Assembly: GCA_026395685.1 (NCBI GenBank)
Contig: JAPLYG010000013.1
Span: 64,387-107,088 of the forward strand
Length of the DNA stretch: 42,702 nt
Origin: Candidatus Parcubacteria bacterium
GTDB taxonomy: Bacteria; Patescibacteriota; Patescibacteriia; CAIXNZ01
Direction of reading: 5' to 3'
Under the pieces are notes generated by a model, which was given only the letters and a program-made list of their open reading frames with translations, did no database searches and was not told the origin of the DNA. This document shows, piece by piece, positions 8,403 through 15,776 of the stretch. The position numbers and the translations under genes are program-made. Position 1 is the first letter of the stretch. Each line of letters opens with the position of its first letter.

Positions 8403-9863
8403 TTATATCTTTTGTAAAAATTTAAGTATTTCCACCATGGCCATTGTATCCAAACCGCAATAATCAGTCATGTCCTTGTAAAGTTTATCTTTCTCTTTTT
8501 TATCAATATCGGGATCAATTAAAGTTTTCCAGCTGTCAGAAGCAGTTCCGCCTTCCTGAATATTTAAATTCTTGTACGATAATTTAGGAATAAGTACTGG
8601 CAAAACTTTTTTAATTGAAGCGCTCCCGTGGAAATTCTTATGGACATAATAGCCTTTGCGGAAAATGAGCATCAGATCGTACATTGAATCGTTGACTGAT
8701 TTTAAGAAGCTGGCATATTGAGGAGCCCGTTTGGCCATTTCACTGTTACAGCCTTTTTCAAACATGGCATTCCATGAAATGGCAGTGCCTTTCTTGGATA
8801 TAAATTTTCTAAGAGCTTTTAATAAATCTTCCGTAGGATCTTTAAAGTCTTTGGCCAGAAATTCATAATGATTCAGCTTTCCGCCCGGCTGTTCCTGCAC
8901 ATGCAAGGAAAACTGGAAGACAATGCGCTGGTAAGGCTTGTAGCCGTCAAAAAGCGGGATAGCAGGGCTGAATGTCTCGTAATCAAGAAAATAGAGCGGA
9001 TATTTGAGATTGTTTAGGTCTTCTTTGATTTTATCAGGCTCAATATGGACTTTGTTATGCTTTACCACATGTCGGTGCATTAAAGCTCGGTCTCTGGTCA
9101 AAAAGTCCTCTGGAATATCCTTAATTTCTAAAATATCTTGATCTAGGAGCTCATTTAGCTTTTTTTCGCTTAAACCGCAGGCAATGCTGTAAATTGAGTG
9201 GTCTGGCACGTCTTTCCAGCAATAATCAATGAATGGGCATTCGTAGGGGCTGCTACACTGCTTTAGGATCCTTATTTGGGGTTCTTTGGGTGACTTAATC
9301 AGTTTGAGAGCGGATTCAATGTTTAGCTTGATTTCGCTGATCAAATTTCTGACATCAGATGAAATATCTTCAATCTTTAATAACTCTTTAGGATCAATTT
9401 TGCCTTTTCTGACATAGCTAGTATTGATTACAACCAAATGAGTCTTGCCGATTTTATAGCCGGCTGATTCAAAACAGATTTTCTGAAAGGACAAGTCAAT
9501 GACATGGATATCTTTAACTTGGGTAGAACTTTTAACTTCGTAAATATCCCACTTATCGCCGTTCTTAACAAAAATATCAGCCATAGCGTAAAGGCTGTTA
9601 GCCATGGCTGTAGCTTGAAAAATAACCTTATTGCCGTCTTTAATCAGCTTATCAGTATTTTTCTTGGCGGTTTCATAAAGCCCCTCTGCTTTAACGCCTT
9701 TGGGAAACAGTTTTCTGGCATAATCTTCAACTTCATAACCTTCGTCAAAGATTCTTTGCAAGGATTCGTCTGTTTCTTCAGGCAACAAATCACGGCGGAA
9801 TTTATACAGCCAAAGGTATTTGTAGCACTGAATATATTTTAGGAATTGAGATTTGGATAACAT
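8403..9863 (-). CDS. DUF2779 protein: Cas4-like PD-(D/E)XK nuclease fused to DEDDy exonuclease
   Basis: A 486-residue two-domain protein. Residues 1-220 look like a Cas4/RecB-type nuclease: D97, then E109-V-K111, framed by one N-terminal cysteine (C13) and three later ones (C203, C209, C215), the usual layout of a 4Fe-4S cluster closing a RecB-like fold. Residues 290-486 carry an RNase H-fold exonuclease with D294-Y-E296 and the terminal Y468xxxD472 pair of the DEDDy class. DUF2779 proteins have no settled role; repair or defence processing of DNA ends is plausible. The gene lies 15 nt downstream of another nuclease gene on the same strand, implying a shared transcript starting near 11,140. 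Confidence 0.85.
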   Translation of the reverse strand: MLSKSQFLKYIQCYKYLWLYKFRRDLLPEETDESLQRIFDEGYEVEDYARKLFPKGVKAEGLYETAKKNTDKLIKDGNKVIFQATAMANSLYAMADIFVKNGDKWDIYEVKSSTQVKDIHVIDLSFQKICFESAGYKIGKTHLVVINTSYVRKGKIDPKELLKIEDISSDVRNLISEIKLNIESALKLIKSPKEPQIRILKQCSSPYECPFIDYCWKDVPDHSIYSIACGLSEKKLNELLDQDILEIKDIPEDFLTRDRALMHRHVVKHNKVHIEPDKIKEDLNNLKYPLYFLDYETFSPAIPLFDGYKPYQRIVFQFSLHVQEQPGGKLNHYEFLAKDFKDPTEDLLKALRKFISKKGTAISWNAMFEKGCNSEMAKRAPQYASFLKSVNDSMYDLMLIFRKGYYVHKNFHGSASIKKVLPVLIPKLSYKNLNIQEGGTASDSWKTLIDPDIDKKEKDKLYKDMTDYCGLDTMAMVEILKFLQKI

Positions 9864-9878
9864 AAGCTTGTTTATATA

Positions 9879-10952
9879 TTAACGCAGTTTCTTCAAAACA
9901 TCCATAACCCCCGACTTCTCTAATTCAAGCAGAGAGTTATAGATATATGTAATCGCCTGTTTATCACCCAACTTTATAAATATTGAGAATTTAAACCTTT
10001 TTAATAATGACCAGCCTGGCTCCTTGTCTTTCTCGAAATATTTATTATTTATTTTTATATTCTTGATTGGCTTTCTGATTTTTTCATAATTAGCCTTGGG
10101 ATATGTGAATATTCCCTGATAATAAGCCAATCCTTCTCCAAAGCTTTCAAATTCTCCCTTCCGCCAAAGTTCAAATCCAAAATATAATTGTTTACTCCAT
10201 CGCCATTCAGGCCTGCCAAGAATTAAGTAAAATACCTTATTACGATGATCATACTTGGGAGTATTAAACATTGGACTCAATTTATGTTTTTTACAAAATG
10301 AGATGATCCGCTTATCACGATTAACTTCTTTTAAAAAATCCAGTAGTTTATCAAAAAAATCTAAAAAGTTAGTTTTAGAAAGAGCAATGTCTTTATTATT
10401 AAAGCCCTGAAACGGTTGCATATCTAAATTTTTCATAAATTTTAAAAAGTTAGAGATTAAATAGGTTTTAGTTTTGTCAATTTTAGTATTATCTAAATAA
10501 TTATTAATTATCCTATAAATTTCAAACCATTCAAACTGCCCTAAAAAATTATTCTTGTGGCTTTTAACTTGTATATTGCATTGATCTTTAGTAATAAAAC
10601 AAACATAGCCATTATTCATTCGTAAATATTTTTCAACTTGTCCGAAGTCATCCTCGGTATCATCATCAAGATAGCGATTCTCGTGAGCATTGACCTTAAC
10701 CTCAATAAAAATTTTCTTATAATTTTTATCGGTAATTTGTAGGTCAATAATTGAATTGCCGTACCTCACTTGGCTTTCTAAAATAAAAGGAGCTCTAAAT
10801 ATTAGATCTCCACTGATATATTTTACGAATTTATTTAATAGTTCAGAATCAGAAGACAAAACAATTTTTAAACTTTCTGTAAAAAAATTCTCCGCAGGAG
10901 TTATTTCCGGTTGAGGCTTGTATTTATATAAAGTAGTGAAAATATTCTCCAT
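9879..10952 (-). CDS. PD-(D/E)XK nuclease superfamily protein
   Basis: A 357-residue protein, taking the ATG at 10950-10952. The frame stays open further upstream, but that part translates the structured leader RNA and is not protein-like. The N-terminal 115 residues show a textbook restriction-fold core: E59, D70 in NSIIDLQI, E84-V-K86 in FIEVKV, and Q105 in DFGQVEKYL. The opening ITPAENFFTESL is common in this nuclease group. The C-terminal 240 residues contain Trp- and Lys-rich segments of unknown function, possibly target recognition. It is the first gene of a two-nuclease operon, and its start lies about 24 nt after a candidate attenuator. It could be a lone restriction-type defence nuclease; the substrate is unknown. 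Confidence 0.75.
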   Translation of the reverse strand: MENIFTTLYKYKPQPEITPAENFFTESLKIVLSSDSELLNKFVKYISGDLIFRAPFILESQVRYGNSIIDLQITDKNYKKIFIEVKVNAHENRYLDDDTEDDFGQVEKYLRMNNGYVCFITKDQCNIQVKSHKNNFLGQFEWFEIYRIINNYLDNTKIDKTKTYLISNFLKFMKNLDMQPFQGFNNKDIALSKTNFLDFFDKLLDFLKEVNRDKRIISFCKKHKLSPMFNTPKYDHRNKVFYLILGRPEWRWSKQLYFGFELWRKGEFESFGEGLAYYQGIFTYPKANYEKIRKPIKNIKINNKYFEKDKEPGWSLLKRFKFSIFIKLGDKQAITYIYNSLLELEKSGVMDVLKKLR

Positions 10953-10971
10953 ATAATATGAAAATTTTTGG

Positions 10972-11140
10972 AAAACAAAAAGGGTCCCACGTCGGTGGCA
11001 CCCTTTCGGGCGCCCAACATCCTTTCGGATATTGACCATTCGCATAGTGCCGATCATGAGACCGTCTTTATGCGAATGGATTTGAGCGACCATGCCCCAA
11101 GGACGAATCCTCGAGGTTTAGGTCTAAATTGTATGAAATT
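10972..11140 (-). ncRNA. Candidate riboswitch/attenuator leader of the nuclease operon
   Basis: This is a GC-rich block in AT-rich surroundings. Read on the minus strand it folds into consecutive hairpins: 9 bp with a UUCG loop (11116-11095), an 11-bp stem with a long inner part (11079-11036), 7 bp with a GAAA loop (11033-11016), and 7 bp with a GAAA loop (11014-10997). The 3' arm of the last hairpin is also the 5' arm of a terminator (11004-10981: 10-bp stem with one G-G mismatch, CGAC loop) followed by TTTTTGTTTT. The two pairings exclude each other, as in transcription-attenuating riboswitches. The nuclease gene starts just downstream. I do not recognise a known riboswitch class. Confidence 0.6.
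10976..11004 (-). terminator. Intrinsic terminator within the leader RNA
   Basis: The arms AGGGUGCCAC and GUGGGACCCU enclose a CGAC loop with one internal G-G mismatch, and a U-rich tract follows on the minus strand. It overlaps the preceding GAAA hairpin, so only one of the two can form. Confidence 0.75.
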
Positions 11141-11146
11141 ACTGAT

Positions 11147-11175
11147 ATTATAGCTTAGAAACCTTAATAAGTAAA
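11147..11175 (-). promoter_or_regulatory. Promoter for the leader RNA and nuclease operon
   Basis: On the minus strand, TTTACT (11175-11170), a 17-bp spacer and a perfect TATAAT (11152-11147) predict a transcription start near 11,140, directly upstream of the folded leader. Confidence 0.6.
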
Positions 11176-11343
11176 GCGATTTGCCAACAAGTTATCTACT
11201 CCAAGGCCAAGAAAAGTTATCCACAGCTAACGAAGCAAAATGACAAAATTACAACATAATAACATGAAAAAATAGATATTTTGACTAAAATTAGGCAAAA
11301 ATTATGGGCTTCTTAACGCTTTTTGGCGCTTTGCCCGCAATTC

Positions 11344-11372
11344 TTGACAAATACGAAAATAGCTAGCATAAT
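11344..11372 (+). promoter_or_regulatory. Strong sigma70-type promoter
   Basis: TTGACA (11344-11349), a 17-bp spacer and CATAAT (11367-11372). It faces the phage-like module. Transcription would begin near 11,380 and cross about 300 non-coding bases before the first methyltransferase gene. Confidence 0.7.
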
Positions 11373-11379
11373 TAATTAA

Positions 11380-11699
11380 GAGAATGTTCTTTCAACAATT
11401 GAATATTTAGCCACCAAAACAAAAAGAAAAGAAGTCTGCATCAAAGAGATCGCGGGCGAAGAGTTAAAATGAGATTAAAATTTATGACTAATTAACTAAA
11501 AGTAACAGTAAAAGTATTAGTATTAGCCGTTCGATATTTTGGCAAAATATCGAATCAATAAAATTATAATTTTTTTATTATAATTTTAGAATTTTAATCA
11601 TCCGAATTAGGTTTTAACTATTCGCTTGCGATTTTTTTATTATATCAAAAGCGTCATCCTAATTTAGATGACGCTTTTAATTTAATAACCTCTAAATCT
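11380..11699 (+). other. Non-coding leader region with hairpins before the phage-like module
   Basis: I see no convincing gene here. Downstream of the promoter, an open stretch ending at the TGA of a CGAAGAGTTAAAATGA segment encodes about 29 protein-like residues but has no usual start codon, so it may be a gene remnant. Two further elements follow: a perfect 10-bp inverted repeat with a GGC loop (about 11530-11552), and an AT-only repeat around 11567-11590. The region ends in a terminator-like hairpin (11647-11678). It could be a small RNA or a long regulatory leader. Confidence 0.4.
11647..11678 (+). terminator. Terminator-like hairpin before the methyltransferase gene
   Basis: A perfect 12-bp stem (AAAAGCGTCATC and its complement) with an 8-nt loop ends in TTTT. 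It lies 22 nt before the start codon, so it would act as an attenuator or end a short RNA from the promoter at 11,344. Confidence 0.65.
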
Positions 11700-12986
11700 A
11701 TGTTAGAAAAAGACCTCCAAAAACAAAAAATCAAAATCGATTATGTACCGATTGAAAAGATCAATCCTTCGGCATATAACCCAAGAAAGATTTCTTCTAA
11801 ACAAGAAGAAGATCTTACAATAAGTATCCAAAAGTTTAATTTAGTCGACCCCTTTATAGTAAACGGCCACAAAGGCAGAGAGTTCAATCTTGTAGGCGGA
11901 CACCAGCGTTATAAAATTTGCCAGAAGCTGGGATATAAGGAAGTGCCTGTTGTGTGGGTTGATTTGAACGAGGCAAAGGAAAGAGAGCTCAACTTGAGGC
12001 TAAATGCCAATACAGGCGAATGGGATTTTGAAATGCTTAAGGATTTTAAAGTTGAACTGCTTTTGGATGTCGGTTTTACTGATACCGAACTTTCAGATAT
12101 CTGGGATGATGTCTTGGGCGTGGACAATGATGATTTTGATATTGAAAAAAATCTCAAAGAAGCCGAAAAAACCCAGATTAAAACTGGAGATCTGTTTAAG
12201 CTTGGTGACCATTACCTGCTCTGCCAAGATTCCACTTATTCAGACAACGTCCAAAAGCTGGTTGGCAATAATAAGATGGACATGATTGATGTGGATTGTC
12301 CATATAATATAGGACTTGATTACAATAAAGGAATCGGTGGAAAGAATAATTACGGCGGTGAAGTTAATGACAAAAAATCAAAGGAAGAATACAAGGAATT
12401 TGTCTGGCAACTCATCAATCGCGGCTTATCCGCAGGGAAAAAAGACCTGCATGTTTTCTTCTGGTGTGATGAGAAATATGTTGGCATGCTTCAGGAACTG
12501 TATGAACTGGCGGGTATCAAAGAAAAAAGAACCTGCCTGTGGATTAAGGATAATCAAAATCCGACACCCCAAATTGCCTTTTCCAAGGTGACGGAATTTT
12601 GTCTTTATGGTTCAGTCGGTAATCCGTACTTATCCGATAAGATTAAAAATCTAAATGAAGTACTCAATAAGGAAGTTGCAACGGGCAATCGGTTACAAGA
12701 CGACATCTTGGATTTATTAAATATATGGCTTGTAAAGAGACTTCCTGCCACCGAATATTTTCATCCAACCAGCAAACCGCCAGCACTTTATGAAAAAGCA
12801 TTAAGGCGTTGCACCAAGCCAGGCGATGCAGTACTGGATTTATGCGCGGGTTCGGGAAGTATATTAATAGCGTGCGAACAACTTAAGCGTCGAGCTTTCC
12901 TTTGCGAAATCTCACCAGTTTTTACTCAACTAATAATAAATCGATATGAGAAATTTTCAAACAACAAAGCACAAAAAATCAATTAA
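11700..12986 (+). CDS. ParB-domain DNA methyltransferase (phage-type, beta class)
   Basis: A 428-residue fusion. Residues 1-110 form a ParB/Sulfiredoxin-like domain (INPSAYNPR, then GGHQRY at 66-71). The rest is an N4/N6 DNA methyltransferase with catalytic motif IV DCPY (199-202), and SAM-binding motif I LDLCAGSGS comes after it near 379-387, the order of beta-class enzymes. Such ParB-methylase proteins are typical of prophages, next to the terminase genes, where they modify phage DNA. Its end overlaps the next methyltransferase by 41 nt, indicating translational coupling. DCPY instead of DPPY is an allowed variant. Target sequence unknown. Confidence 0.88.
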   Translation: MLEKDLQKQKIKIDYVPIEKINPSAYNPRKISSKQEEDLTISIQKFNLVDPFIVNGHKGREFNLVGGHQRYKICQKLGYKEVPVVWVDLNEAKERELNLRLNANTGEWDFEMLKDFKVELLLDVGFTDTELSDIWDDVLGVDNDDFDIEKNLKEAEKTQIKTGDLFKLGDHYLLCQDSTYSDNVQKLVGNNKMDMIDVDCPYNIGLDYNKGIGGKNNYGGEVNDKKSKEEYKEFVWQLINRGLSAGKKDLHVFFWCDEKYVGMLQELYELAGIKEKRTCLWIKDNQNPTPQIAFSKVTEFCLYGSVGNPYLSDKIKNLNEVLNKEVATGNRLQDDILDLLNIWLVKRLPATEYFHPTSKPPALYEKALRRCTKPGDAVLDLCAGSGSILIACEQLKRRAFLCEISPVFTQLIINRYEKFSNNKAQKIN

Positions 12987-13707
12987 GTACGGCGACATTA
13001 TAACCTTAGGTCGGCATAAATTGCTTTGTGGTGATGCCTGCGACAAGGATTTAATTGCTAAGTTCTTAAAAGGTGTCAAAATTAATCAGGTGCTGTGCGA
13101 TGTGCCATATGCTGTGGAGGCGGTTGAATCCAAAAAAAGTTTTAAGTCCAAACTGGGCAATAATAAGATAATCGCCAATGATCAGTATCAGTCTGACGAG
13201 GAGTATGCCAATTTCACCCAAAAGTGGCTTGATGCAGTGAAACCGTACTTAGCGACTAAAAACACGGCTTACATTTTCAACTCAGATAAAATGATATTCG
13301 CTTTAAGACAAGGGGTGCTAAATGCTGGCTTTCATTTTTCTCAGCTTTTAGTTTGGGTTAAATCACAACCTGTGATTGGAAGATTGGACTATCAGCCTCA
13401 GCATGAATTGATTGCATATTGCTGGTTTGGCAGACACCAATTTTTAAAGTCTAAGGATAAAAGCGTTATTTTTTACCCTAAGCCGTCAAAAAGCCTTTTA
13501 CACCCGACCATGAAACCAGTTGGTCTATTAAGGAGACTTATTCTTAATAACACCAAAATCGGAGATATTGTTTATGATTGTTTTTCTGGCAGCGGTAGTA
13601 CTTTAATCGCGACCGAACAGACAAAAAGGATCTGTTATGCTGTGGAATTGGACACCGAATATTGTCAGACAATAGTTGATAGATATAATTCACTAACCAA
13701 AAAATAA
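12946..13707 (+). CDS. Second DNA methyltransferase (beta class), overlapping the first
   Basis: A 253-residue stand-alone N4/N6 methyltransferase. Motif IV is DVPY (52-55) and motif I is DCFSGSGST (211-219), again in beta-class order; HPTMKPVGLLRRLI before motif I is the usual helix of this family. It begins inside the end of the ParB-methyltransferase gene, in another frame, and stops 3 nt before the terminase small subunit gene. It has no ParB domain and no paired restriction gene next to it, so it is more likely an anti-restriction or packaging-related modification enzyme than part of a restriction system. Confidence 0.87.
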   Translation: MRNFQTTKHKKSIKYGDIITLGRHKLLCGDACDKDLIAKFLKGVKINQVLCDVPYAVEAVESKKSFKSKLGNNKIIANDQYQSDEEYANFTQKWLDAVKPYLATKNTAYIFNSDKMIFALRQGVLNAGFHFSQLLVWVKSQPVIGRLDYQPQHELIAYCWFGRHQFLKSKDKSVIFYPKPSKSLLHPTMKPVGLLRRLILNNTKIGDIVYDCFSGSGSTLIATEQTKRICYAVELDTEYCQTIVDRYNSLTKK

Positions 13708-13710
13708 CAT

Positions 13711-14133
13711 ATGTCTAAGAAAATTGATTTGCGTCAAAGCAAACTAAAAGAACTGCTCATTGAACAACTTAAAAGAACTCCAATTATACAGTTAGCCTGT
13801 GAGAAAATCACTATATCTCGGGCTACTTTTTACCGCTGGTGCGAAAAGGATAAAAAGTTCGCTGATGCCGTTGCGGAAGCTATCAAAGAGGGCGGTAATT
13901 TGGTATCGGATCTAGCGGAAAGCCAATTGATGTCCGCGATTCGCGACGGCAATTTAAGTGCAGTCGTTTTCTGGCTGAAGACACATAAAACTGAATACAA
14001 CAGTAAGTTGGAAATCAGCGGTAAAATTAAAGCCGAGCTGGAAACTTTCACTCCTGAACAAGAGGAGCTGATTAAAAAGGCTCTTGATTACAGTCTTCTT
14101 GATGAAGACGAAGTATCTAATAAATTAATTTAA
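13711..14133 (+). CDS. Terminase small subunit-like HTH protein
   Basis: A 140-residue protein. It contains a helix-turn-helix (VIQ-like lead, then CEKITISRATFYRWCEKDKK) followed by AVAEAIKEGGNLVSDLAESQL and AVVFWLKTHKTEYNSK, the pattern of small terminase or phBC6A51-type phage proteins that bind the packaging site. It is encoded 3 nt after the second methyltransferase and 7 nt before the large terminase gene. The position agrees with the fold prediction. The acidic C-terminus could contact the large subunit. A general phage regulator is the alternative. Confidence 0.75.
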   Translation: MSKKIDLRQSKLKELLIEQLKRTPIIQLACEKITISRATFYRWCEKDKKFADAVAEAIKEGGNLVSDLAESQLMSAIRDGNLSAVVFWLKTHKTEYNSKLEISGKIKAELETFTPEQEELIKKALDYSLLDEDEVSNKLI

Positions 14134-14140
14134 CAATTCT

Positions 14141-15691
14141 ATGCAAAAAATTACACAAACTGAACTAAGTAAAATTTTGAAAGACAAAGTGTTGCGAGGG
14201 GCTATCGCCCAAAAATCTTTCTGGTGGTTTCTTAACATGTACTTCATGCATTATCTGGGCTATGGCATGGCTCCATTCCATAAAAAGATAATCAGCTGGG
14301 TGGAAGAAAATAACAATGATGCCATAGCAATGATGGGTTTTAGAAATTGCGGAAAGTCCACTCTGTTAACGACTCTTTATCCCATTTGGGCTATCCTCGG
14401 GAAGAAACAGCTTAAGTTCGTGGTGATTATGAGTCAAACGCAATCTTTAGTCAGACAGCACATCAATAATATTTTAAAAGAAATTGAAAGCAATGAAAGA
14501 TTAAAACAGGATCTCGGTCCATTTGAATTTGAAGAAGACGGCAAAGGTATTTATTACCTAACACTGAAAAAATTTAATGCCCGCATAGTCGGCTGCTCAA
14601 TGGAGCAGTCAATCCGTGGACTGCGTCATGGAGCATATAGGCCGCAGCTACTTATACTTGATGACATAGAAGATCTGGCATCGGTAAAATCACGTGAGAT
14701 GCGTGACAAAGCTTGGGAAAAAGTTACTGGTGAAATTATCCCAGCGGGATCATCAGATACCAAACTTGTCGCCCTGGGCAGTAAACTGCATCAGGATTCA
14801 GTGATGATGAAGTTAAAAGGATTGATTGATATGGGAGCATTGCCCGGCCATGCTCTTGAGGTTCCCATTATTGACGAGGAAGGAAAAATCGCCTGGCCTC
14901 AACGATTCCCGACAATGAAGGATATTGAAGCCCTTAAGAAAAAAGTCGCCAATGACATTGCATGGATGCGTGAATACTGCTTAAAAATAATTTCCAGCGA
15001 TTTTCAGATTATCGATCCTAAGTGGATACAATATTACGATCACATCCCCGCAAGAAACTCTAAAAATAATTACAGGCTAAGCGCTACGGGAATTGATCCA
15101 GCCATTTCTTTAAGTACTTCCGCTGATTATACTGCTATGGTCTCCGCCGACTTATTTGGTTATGAGAAAGATATTAAAATATATATTCATCCCTTTCCCG
15201 TCAATCAAAGATGTGATTTTGACGGTTTGCTGAAAACGGCAATGAGAATAGCGGACGATTTGATTATAGGTACGACATCCAAGTCCTATGTTGAAGATAA
15301 CGCCTATCAAAAAGGAGTAGTCCAAGAGCTGGAACGGTATGGCTATCCAGTTGAAGGCGTCACCTCATTAGAAAAAAAAGAAGACCGTTTAGCGGCCATA
15401 AGTCATCTAATTAAAACTGGGGTAATTTTATTTCCTAAAGAAGGTGCTGAACAATTGATAGAACAAATAATTTTTTTGGGCAGTGAAAAACACGATGATC
15501 TCGCCGATGCGTTTTCATTGCTTGCCAGAAGTATAGTCAATTGGAGTAAAAATCACAAAGGTTCTCTTATGGTCACCAATTTACCAACTTCACCGGAAGG
15601 CGTTATTGAATATTATAGAAATTCTAAGAATAAAGTGGAAACATATAGGTTCCTTGAAAGTTTGAATAAGCGAGGGTTTTTCTTAAGATAA
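14141..15691 (+). CDS. Phage terminase large subunit (TerL)
   Basis: A 516-residue packaging motor. The N-terminal ATPase carries Walker A GFRNCGKS (66-73) and Walker B LLILDDIED (D174, D175), with a VALGSKLH coupling segment after it. The C-terminal RNase H-fold nuclease shows GIDPAISLSTSADYTAM, VEDNAYQKG and HDDLADAFSLL, supplying the expected acidic residues. Length and motifs are full, so it is probably active. TerL pumps DNA into proheads and cuts concatemers. No portal, protease, capsid or tail genes follow; the next gene is a serine recombinase. It may therefore package this element into a helper phage capsid, or be a prophage remnant kept under selection. Confidence 0.92.
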   Translation: MQKITQTELSKILKDKVLRGAIAQKSFWWFLNMYFMHYLGYGMAPFHKKIISWVEENNNDAIAMMGFRNCGKSTLLTTLYPIWAILGKKQLKFVVIMSQTQSLVRQHINNILKEIESNERLKQDLGPFEFEEDGKGIYYLTLKKFNARIVGCSMEQSIRGLRHGAYRPQLLILDDIEDLASVKSREMRDKAWEKVTGEIIPAGSSDTKLVALGSKLHQDSVMMKLKGLIDMGALPGHALEVPIIDEEGKIAWPQRFPTMKDIEALKKKVANDIAWMREYCLKIISSDFQIIDPKWIQYYDHIPARNSKNNYRLSATGIDPAISLSTSADYTAMVSADLFGYEKDIKIYIHPFPVNQRCDFDGLLKTAMRIADDLIIGTTSKSYVEDNAYQKGVVQELERYGYPVEGVTSLEKKEDRLAAISHLIKTGVILFPKEGAEQLIEQIIFLGSEKHDDLADAFSLLARSIVNWSKNHKGSLMVTNLPTSPEGVIEYYRNSKNKVETYRFLESLNKRGFFLR

Positions 15692-15776
15692 AAGTTATCA
15701 ACAGTAGCCAGCCTGGACTCACTGGAAGGATTGCGTCATTACTTGTCTTAGGTAATAACTATTAACCAAAAGTCCT
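15692..15776. other. Short intergenic region next to the recombinase, possible attachment site
   Basis: An 85-bp gap between the terminase and the large serine recombinase. Attachment sites of large serine integrases often lie beside the integrase gene, and AGCCTGGACTCACTGGAAGG is an imperfectly symmetrical stretch here. No matching copy was recognised elsewhere in the window, so this is only positional inference. Confidence 0.2.

Noticed and set aside
10953-11093. N-terminal extension of the PD-(D/E)XK protein to 11,093, and a 61-residue plus-strand frame at 10968-11153
   Set aside because: Both only translate the hairpin-rich leader RNA; the family-like protein starts at 10,952.
11382-11475. 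A short protein-like open stretch (TIEYLATKTKRKEVCIKEIA)
   Set aside because: It has no ATG, GTG or TTG start in a suitable place; at most a remnant, so not called as a gene.
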